Assembly: GCA_037892935.1 (NCBI GenBank)
Contig: JAYXKI010000010.1
Span: 992,001-1,056,000, forward strand
Length of the DNA stretch: 64,000 nucleotides
Direction of reading: 5' to 3'
Origin: Phlebopus portentosus
Lineage: Eukaryota > Basidiomycota > Agaricomycetes > Boletales > Boletinellaceae
The translations under genes and the position numbers were made by a program. How positions within the stretch are numbered: position 1 is the stretch's first letter; every line of letters begins with the position of its first letter. Below are positions 24,200-33,812 of this stretch, piece by piece. The notes below the pieces were generated by a model, which made no database searches, had not been told where the DNA came from, and worked only from the letters and a program-made list of their open reading frames with translations.

Positions 24200-25093
24200 A
24201 GACAATATTGTCGAGCACGCCCTCCCGTAATTCCAACTGTGTGAGAGAAGAAGCAAGATGTGTTAACGATTTCTTCCGACTTAGAGGCGCAAAGAAGATG
24301 AGCATGATTTGTCCCTGCGGGATGTAATGCAATCCTTTAGATGCGCTCACACAGCAACTGGTAATGATATTTGATATTTCATGCTGGCGTATATCTATAG
24401 ATAGTTTTCCGGGATGCTTTCGATGTTTTGTGTTGCATAGACTTGTGGTATAGAGACGTGATAACTGACCGCGTGATTTGGATGTTATGATTGGAGAGAT
24501 GGTCTACTGAGTCATTCATGAAAGATCTGCTTGGATGTAGTTTGCAATTATACCCGAAAGCTTCGGGATTGCACCCCAACGGAAAAGCCAAGGAATAAAG
24601 AAAGTTGCATACGTACTGTGGTGTGGCACTGAGATAGAGCGGAAGTCCGCATTATTCCCTCCGGCAACGCATATACTCTCCCTTAAAGCTATTGGCTACA
24701 TCCCTTGGCTCGTGACGTCGAAGTACTAGTAGGTCGACTGCCCAAGACGTCAGCTCGCCTTCCTGTTCTCCTCCTTTCATCCAACTCTACAACACCATCG
24801 ATAACGAGCTTGTCGTCCTCATCGCCCGCGCGCAAGCCAAGGACAACGCGTGAGATACGCGCCACCATCTCAAGTGACGCGTTTATTGACCGCTAGCTCC
24901 TCAAGCATCCAGTTAACCCCGAACGCATTCAACTCCATTCTTCTCATCCCGATACGCCCTCTACTCATCTAGCCACCTTCCCCAACCTCTTTCTTCATAC
25001 ATAGCCTCCGTCTCCCCCACGTCGTTTGTAACTCTCTAAAAGACATCCCCCAAGCTGGCGACCACGCAGGAAGTCGAACAGGCGAGGCTGAGG
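24200..25093 (+). promoter_or_regulatory. VRG4 3' flank and pyruvate carboxylase promoter
   Basis: The right part carries an inverted CCAAT core (ATTGG, 24691-24695) and a CRE-like TGACGTC (24713-24719) about 375-400 bp before the start codon. The last 200 bp are strongly C/T-rich, as before highly expressed basidiomycete genes. These sites are matches to short motifs only. Binding is inference. Confidence 0.4.
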
Positions 25094-28000
25094 ATGGTGT
25101 CCAACGAGACTGCGGGTTTGCACCCGCCACGTCTCGCATCCATTTTTGCGAGGACGCCTAGCGCGCCGGGCACCCCTGTTCATTCTATTCAGACGATGCG
25201 CCGGAAAGCTGCTGGACATGGAGGTCCGCTGACCAAGATCCTCGTCGCAAATCGCGGTGTACGTTCTGTTTATTCGAATGATCACTGACTCTATGCGCTG
25301 GATCTCCCGCATACAGTTTCTGATAACTAGATCTATGCTAACACGGAGATGCTTTATGCTGTAGGAAATTGCCATCCGAGTGTTCCGTACTGCGCATGAA
25401 CTTGCGATGCATACAGTCGCGATCTACTCGTATGAGGATCGTATGTCAGCACATCGACAGAAGGTGAATATCTTTATTCTTTACTTTATGTGGCGACGTG
25501 AACAGCATCCTCCAGGCGGACGAGGCGTACCAGGTCGGCAAGGGGTTGACCCCTGTTGGAGCATATCTTGCTCAAGATGATATTATCCGTATTGCCTTGG
25601 AACATGGTGTCGATATGATTCACCCAGGGTATGTAATTTTGCCACGATTTTTATTTCGTGATAAATGCGAAGATTTGATGACGCTTTGTTAAAATAGATA
25701 CGGCTTCTTATCCGAAAACGCAGAATTCGCAAGGAAGGTCGAGCAAGCAGGCTTGGCTTTCATCGGTCCTTCTCCGGAGGTCATTGATGCTCTCGGAGAC
25801 AAGACAAAGGCTCGTTCAATCGGTATGATCGAACTGCCAGAATATTGGCAGATATCTGATTTCTGTCACCGTAGCAATCAAAATTGGCGTTCCGGTTGTG
25901 CCAGGTACTCCTGGCGCGGTCGAATCGTATACCGATGCGGAAAGCTTCATCAAAGAATATGGCTTCCCAGGTCAGTATAGTAATAATCGCGCCTTTTTCG
26001 TTCAAAATTTATGTTATTTCTGTAGTAATCATCAAAGCTGCTATGGGCGGCGGTGGGCGCGGAATGCGTGTAGTACGTGAAGAATCGGAGTTCAAGGATG
26101 CTTTCTCGCGAGCGGTCAGCGAGGCCAAGTCCGCTTTCGGCGATGGTACAGTCTTTATTGAGCGTTTCCTTGAACGTCCGCGCCACATCGAAGTCCAGCT
26201 GCTTGCCGATGCACAGGGTAACATTGTGCATCTATTCGAGCGTGATTGCTCTGTTCAGCGCCGTCATCAGAAGGTCGTAGAAGTCGCTTCCGCGATGAAC
26301 CTTCCTGAAGAAGTTCGCCAGGCTATCCTTGCCGATGCGATTAAGCTCGGAAAGAGCGTCGGCTACCGCAACGCGGGTACCGCGGAGTTCTTGGTCGATC
26401 AGCTCGGAAGACATTACTTCATTGAAATCAATCCGCGCATTCAAGTCGAACACACGATCACCGGTTCGTCGAAAAGCTTCTCTTTACTCTAATCACTTCT
26501 GTGCTTCCCGCTGACTAGAATTCCTCAATTTTTCTAGAGGAGATCACCGGTATCGATATTGTTGCTGCGCAAATTCAGATCGCGGCTGGTGCAACCCTTG
26601 CGCAGCTCGGTTTATCTCAGGAGGCCATTACAAAACGTGGATTTGCGATCCAGTGCCGTATCACTACAGAAGACCCAGCTCAGAACTTCCAGCCTGATAC
26701 GGGCAAGATTGAGGTGTACCGTTCCGCTGGTGGAAATGGTGTTCGTCTGGATGCCTCCTCTGGCTTTGCTGGAGCGCAGATTACGGTGCGTAGTCTGTCG
26801 ATGCTCGATGTTCTTGCCAAGATCAACTGATCCATACACTTTTCCATTCAAAACATTTGTTTTCTTTTGGCAGCCTCACTATGATAGCTTACTCGTAAAA
26901 GTCTCAGTCAGTGGAACAACGTATGAAGTAGCTCGCCGAAAGATGCTCCGTGCTCTGGTCGAGTTCCGTATTCGCGGTGTCAAGGTATGAAATTCTGGGC
27001 TCAGACGGAGATGGACAATTCGTTGACGATCGATCTCAGACCAACATTCCTTTTTTGTTCCGCCTTCTGACTCACGACGTCTTCATCGCCGGTAAAACTT
27101 GGACGACGGTATATTTCTATCCTTACTGAATAAGTTTTCGGTGTAGTAACCTATGCTGTTCGCTTCTAGTTCATTGATGATACCCCAGATCTCTTCAAGC
27201 TGGTTCAGACCCAGAATCGCGCCCAGAAGTTACTGGCATACTTGGGAGACCTTGCAGTCAATGGAAGCTCTATTAAAGGCCAGCAGGTAGGAACCTTTCC
27301 GTTTTCGCGATCGGCGGTATTCTCAGTGATTGTCATGCGTCACAGGGAGAGCCAGGCCTCAAAGACGATGTTGTTGTTCCGAAGCTCAAGAGCCGCGAAG
27401 ACGAGAGCGGAGCTCCACTCGATGCATCCGTTCCCTGCCAGCTCGGATGGCGTAACATCATCATCGAGAAGGGGCCCGAGGCGTTCGCAAAAGCCGTCCG
27501 TGAATATCCCGGTGTATTGATCATGGACACGACATGGCGCGATGCCCACCAGTCGTTACTCGCTACGCGTCTGCGCACGATTGATATGGTCAACATTGCG
27601 AAGGAGACGAGCTGGGCTCTTGCAAATGCGTATTCGCTTGAAATGTGGGGCGGTGCGACATTTGATGTCGCGATGCGCTTCTTGTATGAGGATCCTTGGG
27701 AACGTCTGGTATGTAAAATCATAGATGAATTCCATACCTAGAAATTGATCACATTTGTGTAGCGTACACTGCGAAAGCTTGTACCAAACATTCCTTTCCA
27801 GGCGCTTGTTCGTGGCGCAAATGGTGTTGGCTATACTAGTTATCCGTGCGTTCCTTACCTGGAGAGAATTAGTAAATATTATCATTGACAATGTTTCACA
27901 GGGATAACGCCATCTATGATTTCTCGAAGAGGGCTGTCGAGAATGGTCTCGACATCTTCCGAGTATTCGACTCGTTGAACTACTTCGGTAAGCTTTCTTT

Positions 28001-30126
28001 CCAATTGAAAGACTACTCGAGCTGATAGTTTCTTTATAGAAAACGTCCGTCACCCAGTTTTTTATGGTATATCAAAGCATTTTGAACTTACATTTTTTCT
28101 ATAGTTGAGACTCGGTATTGATGCTGCGAAGAAAGCTGGTGGTGTTTGCGAAGCTGTGGTCTGCTATAGCGGAGATGTCGCAAATCCAAAGAGGACCAAG
28201 TACACCTTACAGTATTATTTGAACTTCGTTGATCAGCTTGTCGCTGAAGGCATTCATGTCCTCGGTATCAAGGATATGGCTGGACTCCTCAAACCAGAAG
28301 CCGCGAAGATGTAAACCCAACATCATATCAGGTCGCAAGCCTTGGTTCTGACTTTTTTTTCTTCAGGCTTATTGGTGCGATCAGGAAGAAGTATCCTAAC
28401 CTTCCTATCCACGTACACTCGCACGACACTGCTGGTATTGCAACAGCAAGCATGCTTGCAGCGGCGGCGGCAGGCGCGGATGTCGTCGATGTCGCTATCG
28501 ACAGTATGTCTGGTCTGACTTCACAACCATCGATGGGTGCAGTATGCGCCGCGCTCGAGCAGACCCACCTTGGCACTGGTATCCGCTACGATGATATCCA
28601 GGCCTTGAATCTGTACTGGACGCAAGTCCGACAGCTGTATACCTGCTTCGAGGCGAATGTTCGAGCGTCAGATTCTAGTGTGTTCGCGCATGAGATGCCG
28701 GGTGGACAGTATACGAACCTCATGGTATGCAGACAGAATCCTTATTGTTACTTAGAACTCATCGCATTTGAATTCTCGTCTGTAGTTCCAAGCATCGCAA
28801 CTCGGACTTGGAACCCAATGGGCTGGTCTGTGATACCTTGATCTTAGTAACGCCATCCCGTCTGACCGCGCGCACTTACAGAGATTAAACAGAAGTATAT
28901 TGAAGCCAATGAGCTGGTGCGTGAAATACCAAGCCGGCATTCACACATTTTACTAATGGTTGTCCATAGTGCGGAGATCTCATCAAGGTACATTGCCATC
29001 TTCGACCGTACCGCGAATCAATATACATATTCAATTATCCTTCTCTTCCTTAGGTTACGCCTTCTTCAAAAGTTGTGGGAGACTTCGCTCAATTCATAGT
29101 CTCGAACAAGCTATCGAAACAAGACGTCCTGGAGAGAGCCGAGCAACTCGACTTCCCTTCGTCAGTTGTGGAGTTCTTCCAAGGTTATCTTGGTCAGCCT
29201 GTGGGAGGCTTCCCCGAACCTCTCCGCACGAAGATCATTCGCGATAAGCCACGCATCGACGGTCGCCCTGGTGCAACCCTGGAACCATTAGACTTCAAGA
29301 AGATCAAGGCCGAGCTGCGTGCGAAATACGGCAAACACATCACGGATACCGACGTTACATCCTACGTGATGTACCCCAAAGTGTTCGAGGAGTATCAAGG
29401 ATTCCTTGAGAAGTTCGGGGATCTCAGTGTTATGCCTACACGCTATTTCCTTGGCAGACCCGATGTAGGAGAGGAAATGCACATTTCGTACGTTTGGGCT
29501 TTGCATTCGGTGCAATAAGATCGATATGCTAATAACATACATAACCCTAGGATTGAGAAGGGAAAGACCCTGATTCTTCGCTTGTGGGTGGTGCACGAGA
29601 TAAAGTTTATGGACGTGAAACTCATGTGTGATTTTTACAGAATGGCAGTTGGTCCTGTGATTGAGGGTAAGGCGACTAGAGATGTCTGGATCGAAGTAAA
29701 TGGGGAGGTCCGTGCCGTTGCCGTGGAAGACAAGAACAGTGCAGTCGAGACGTTTACACGGGAGAAGGCGACAACTGCTCCTGGTTCGGTCGGTGCACCG
29801 ATGTCGGGTGTCGTGGTGGAAGTTCGCGTGAAGGAGGGCCAAGAGGTGAAGAAGGGTGATGTTGTCTGTGTGCAGAGTGCCATGAAGGTCAGTTTGCCTG
29901 CATTTTCTGACTTGTATCTCTCGAAACTGATAAATTGTCTCCGTTTCACAGATGGAATCTGCAGTCAGTGCGCCGGTGTCTGGCCACATCAGGCGTGTCG
30001 TTGTGCAAGAAGGTCGGTCCTTCCATTCATTCTCCCCTTCTTTCACCCGTAATGACCACGGTATCTTCCATTCCTTCAGGCGACTCAATCTCGCAAGGAG
30101 ATCTTATTGCCGAGATTGTTCACTAA
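25094..30126 (+). CDS. PYC: Pyruvate carboxylase
   Basis: Biotin enzyme that carboxylates pyruvate to oxaloacetate, cytosolic in most fungi. 24 exons: 25094-25258, 25365-25463, 25516-25628, 25698-25822, 25875-25970, 26026-26463, 26538-26785, 26874-26984, 27040-27108, 27170-27286, 27346-27708, 27763-27845, 27902-27987, 28040-28044, 28105-28310, 28367-28724, 28786-28825, 28882-28916, 28970-28987, 29054-29487, 29551-29583, 29641-29887, 29952-30012, 30080-30126. Total 1198 residues, as expected. Biotin carboxylase comes first: [29 protein letters not shown] for [16 protein letters not shown]. Carboxyltransferase follows: [60 protein letters not shown]. The biotinyl domain at the end has SAMKMES with the target lysine. 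Unusually small exons include one of 5 and one of 18 bases. No mitochondrial presequence is evident. Confidence 0.93.
28040..28044 (+). other. PYC: Five-base microexon of pyruvate carboxylase
   Basis: The bases AAAAC lie between an acceptor (TTTATAG) and a donor (GTCCGT). Exon 13 ends one base into a codon, and exon 15 opens [13 protein letters not shown] in phase 0. Only with these five bases does the frame hold, giving NYFENLRLGID, in line with the conserved YxENMxLGID of the family. The flanking introns are 52 and 60 bp. Confidence 0.75.
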
Positions 30127-30684
30127 ATAGAACTGCCCAATTGCTTTCGACCGTTCGCTCATTTTCTTGATGTATGTTTGATATTTGCAAGACAGAGAGA
30201 AAGCCCAATAGAATTGTAACGTCACAAGACGGAGATGGTCAACCCAAGATGTACTTTTCTAAGAAATGTCCTATATATACATTCTGTCTCATACTGTAGT
30301 TAAGAAATTTGTTCTATATCACAGCAGTGCTCAGAATACATACTACACTGCCTTTATCAAACTGTGCCGATTCGATTTCAACGAGCACTGGTGTCAAGAA
30401 CCGAAGCAGATGACGTCTGGGTCACCTGAATTGTCTTATCTGAGACTGGGCCAGTCCATCATAAGATCCGTACCAAATTTCCTGAGTTCTCGCCTACCTG
30501 TCTTGATCTTGAACCTCCATCTTAAGCACGACCTCCTTAGCTCACCATCGAGGCAAACGTATGTACGTACCTACCCTTCTTTGACCTTGATCTCTTGTCT
30601 ATTCCAGATTTGACTTCCATTCCATTCTGTCGAGTGTTGATTAAATGTCTTAACATTCTGAGTTAATTAGAATCGATAATCGAA
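30127..30684. other. Spacer between pyruvate carboxylase and its small neighbour
   Basis: 558 bp with no convincing open frame. It should contain the 3' UTR of PYC and the promoter of the following gene on the same strand. Confidence 0.5.
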
Positions 30685-31058
30685 ATGTCCAATCCGGTAA
30701 TTGCGCTTGGTCCGCCTGGTTCAGGTGTCCAGACTCCAATAACTGGAGGCGGACGTACTCCAGATCACATAAAGATCGCCGCTCCGCTACTAGGGACGGT
30801 CAGTGTGAAAGTGTCGGAAGGGAGTCTGTTGAACGCTGGGGATGTCATCGCTGTTCAGATTTCGGCGAAGGTCGGTTTATTTGATTGATCAGGATGAAAT
30901 ATGCGTTTAATGATTCATTTTCTTCATTCATTTATTATTCTGTTTGTTAGACCGAGCTGGAAGTCAAAGCGCCTAGAGCTGGCTACATCAGACGCGTTGT
31001 TCCTGATGGGACGAGTCTAAACGAGAATGACCAAATCGCAGAGCTTGAAGTAGTGTGA
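30685..31058 (+). CDS. Stand-alone biotinyl/lipoyl-domain-like protein next to pyruvate carboxylase
   Basis: 97-residue protein from two exons, 30685-30870 and 30951-31058. After a short glycine/proline-rich lead it consists of one biotinyl-type beta-barrel: IAAPLLGTVSVKVSEGSLL, GDVIAVQISAK, then TELEVKAPRAGYIRRVVP, then GTSLNENDQIAELEVV. This runs parallel to the end of the adjacent PYC ([63 protein letters not shown]). The intron lies after the lysine codon in phase 0, exactly where PYC has its own intron after SAMK. The lysine is kept, but the flanking methionines of AMKM are replaced (SAKT), so biotin attachment is uncertain. It is likely a partial tandem duplicate of the PYC 3' end that has its own start. 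A role as carrier, decoy or regulator is open. Confidence 0.75.
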
Positions 31059-31195
31059 AGTGTTATTGGGAACGGACTCTGCATGGGTGTGAAGATCGGC
31101 ACTGGAGAACATACACGTTGTATTGAACATTACCTCAGTTCCTGGCAGAGAAATTATTATCAGCCACAATTTTTTAGGAACTTCTAGACATGAAC

Positions 31196-32582
31196 TTACA
31201 CGAAGGTTCCTACTTCCTTGAGTCGACTTGCGATTTCTTCATGGAGTCTTGCAACAAGAGCCTGAATAGGCGTCCGTTCAATGAACATAAGAGATAAAGC
31301 AGAGTATTGACTTACAGTAGCAGGTTCGATCTTGTTGATGAGTCCAACGCCGGTACCGGACCAAATCAACATACCGTCCGGGTCATCTTCCTTAGTGGCC
31401 TTCCGGTACAGCTCGCGAATCTTTTCAACATCTTCACCTCTTTCATACAGTTCTACAATCTTATTCTTAAGTGCCCGCCCATCCACACCCTCAGGCCATC
31501 TAAAGTTCCTCGCATAGCGTCAAAGGCCATGCTGCGCACGGTGGGAGTTCCGTGTGCTGCAAGAAGCGCAGCTTTCTGTGCATCCGTGTAAAGCGATTCG
31601 GGCGTGAGGAGAAAACGTGTTCCAAGGGCTACTCCCGAAGCACCAAGCGTAAGGATGGCGGCAATCTGACTGCCGGTTGACAGACCACCTGCCGCAATCA
31701 CTGGGGGACAAGGCTTCTTGTGCTGGCTTGCCGAATTGCTGTTAAACTCATTCAAGATTTCGGGTACAAAGTTAAGCAAAGGGGGTGCGCCTCCATGACC
31801 GTGCCCGCCCGCTTCGATTCCTGTGAAGCGTGCAAGTAAGTTTTCGAGAAGAACGTTAAGAATCTAATTTGCCTTTAGGGCCAGAATCATCCGATCATCG
31901 TAACCATAGAACACAAAGAAAACGATACCTTGTGCAACAAGAACATCCGCATCCCATTCATACACCGCTCTTCGTGCTTCATCCAGCGAATTCACAAGAA
32001 TGAATACTTTCGTCTTGCGAGGCTGCGATTTCCTTTCGTCCGAATTGCGAACGACACGCACCCACTTTCCAAGATCATTGCCGAATGCGAACCAGACTGC
32101 GGCGACACGGGCTTCTAGAGCGGTTGATAGCAGCTCCGCAACCTTTCCATCGGACTTGTCAAGTATCCACGCAAGGAAACCTACACCGATTGACAAAGAT
32201 TCGTGCGATCTATCGGATCCCATTTCGGAACTAGCAGAGTCTTCCTGTAAGATTGAACGTGCCAAATCAAGCTCTCTCCGAAACGCCACCACGTCTAGAT
32301 ACCCTGTTCGGACAAATGGATTGAACGCGAAAGTAGAATTTGTGATGATAAGCAGATTGAGTTTGGTCACGGCTGTAGAAATGTAACTTGACCTGCTTGT
32401 AATAAACCAAATCCTCCCACGCGTGATACACGAGCAGCAAGTTCACCGCCGCTGGCTCCCGCCATCGGAGCTGCAATAATTGGCGTTGTGATGCCTCGAA
32501 AAATGGTGATTCAATCCCGATGTAAAATCGAACGAGGAAAGATATGCATACCAAGCAAGCGTGTAATCGGAGTGTTGATCAT
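31196..32582 (-). CDS. Nitronate monooxygenase (2-nitropropane dioxygenase family), one frame break
   Basis: FMN-dependent enzyme that oxidises alkyl nitronates such as propionate 3-nitronate. Exons on the minus strand: 32582-32552, 32494-32393, 32303-31929, 31820-31316, 31261-31196, about 359 residues with one base restored. Typical marks: INTPITRLLGITTPIIAAPM at the start (TIM-barrel strand 1), GGFGLLQAG, a QGIEAGGHGHGG loop with the histidine region, PVIAAGGLSTGSQIAAIL for FMN phosphate, LGASGVALGTRFLLTPES, and WSGTGVGLI near the end. Around 31488-31492 the frame breaks between AMRGTL and WPEGVDGRALKN. One base is missing, consistent with a GG run read as G. Because everything else is intact, an assembly error is probable. 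The gene starts 386 bp from the divergent SmB gene. Confidence 0.82.
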
Positions 32583-32968
32583 ACTTCGCAACTTGAAAAG
32601 AGAATGATACTAGTAGTGCCGATGTTTCTGTTGCGTCTTTCGACAAAGACAAGTCGCAGTCGTTGCACAAACTGAAAGATTTGCTTGGGGTTTGTGCATC
32701 ATTAACCAGATTATAAAGCCTCGAATCCCGTCATTCGCCAGTATGAGTCATTAGGTCGCTGTTTGGGTTGGATCATTTGGTAACTTGGTTTCGATATGCG
32801 GAGTGACCGACACGTGACTGGGATTGTCCAAATTTGTGACTCAAAGACTGCAGTGACAGTGACTGCACTGCACATATTTGCAGGAGCAACGTCCACGTCC
32901 ACGTCCACGTCCATCTCGTTGTACTTCGCCATTTGGCGGACAATTGTTCTCCAATCTGTTCTCCAATC
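32583..32968. promoter_or_regulatory. Shared promoter of NMO (-) and SmB (+)
   Basis: 386 bp between start codons. It contains an E-box palindrome CACGTG (32811-32816) followed by AC, and a hexamer repeat of GTCCAC units at 32891-32913 just before the SmB start. Motif calls are by eye. Confidence 0.45.
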
Positions 32969-33812
32969 ATGGTAGGCCTGACGAGACAATCAGTCGAGTT
33001 ACGAGACATTGACTTTGTTGCGCTTTCAGCCTCCTCCAAAATCAAAAGGCGGGAAGATGCTCTCGCTCATCAATTGGCGCCTAAAAATCACCCTCAATGA
33101 CGGAAGGGCTCTCACCGGCCAGATGCTTGCGTTCGACCGGCACATGAATCTGGTGCTCGCCGACTGCGAGGAGTTTCGCCGTGTTAGGGCGAAGAAAAAG
33201 CCTGGTGATGAAGGCCCTGCACCCGAGCAGGAAATCAAACGCACATTGGGTTTGGTCATCTTGCGAGGAGAGTCCGTTGTAAGCTTAAGCGTAGAGGGAC
33301 CTCCGCCTGTTGTCGATGAAGATAAGAAGATGGCAGGAGTGCGTGATTTTCCCCGTCAACTTCTTTCCCTTCTGTCAAAATGTCGGGAACAAGGTTGTGA
33401 ACGCAGTTTTACTGACGGACTTCTTTCACCATTAGATCCTTCCAGGACCAGGCCACGGGATGCCTGCTGGGCGTGGCATGGGTATGATGCCTCCAAGTAC
33501 GTTAATGCCTTCTTTTACCCTATGAAAATAAGTATCAATTCAACCTGCTCATCGCTTCGTTTACTGCAGTGGGTGCTTCCCCTTTTGCACGTCCTCCTGC
33601 AGCATTTGGGGGCCCACCAGGAATGCCAGGAGCACCTCCTCCAGGGTTCAGGCCACCAGGCTTCCCTCCTGGTATGCCATTCCCTCCACCGCTAGGTTTC
33701 GGTGGCTCCGGAGCTCCTACTGGGTGAGGATTGTCAACAATTCTGCTTTGCAGTACATAGATTTTACGCTAACTATGTTTTCCCCGATAGTTTCCAACCG
33801 CCGCCTTCGTAA
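32969..33812 (+). CDS. SMB1: Sm protein B (SmB), spliceosomal snRNP core
   Basis: Core Sm-ring subunit of U1, U2, U4 and U5 snRNPs. Exons: 32969-32971 (the ATG alone), 33030-33338, 33436-33496, 33570-33723, 33791-33812, giving 182 residues. The Sm fold is clear: KMLSLINWRLKITLNDGRAL, TGQMLAFDRHMNLVLADCEE, then FRRVR and the Sm2 motif LGLVILRGESVVSLSVEGPP. The tail is P/G/M-rich (PGPGHGMPAGRGMGMMPP, then repeats of PPG and GFRPP), as in SmB/B'. The first exon holding only the start codon is supported by a good donor (GTAGGC) and acceptor (TTTCAG). The last exon is short (GFQPPPS). Expression is presumably constitutive. Confidence 0.88.
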
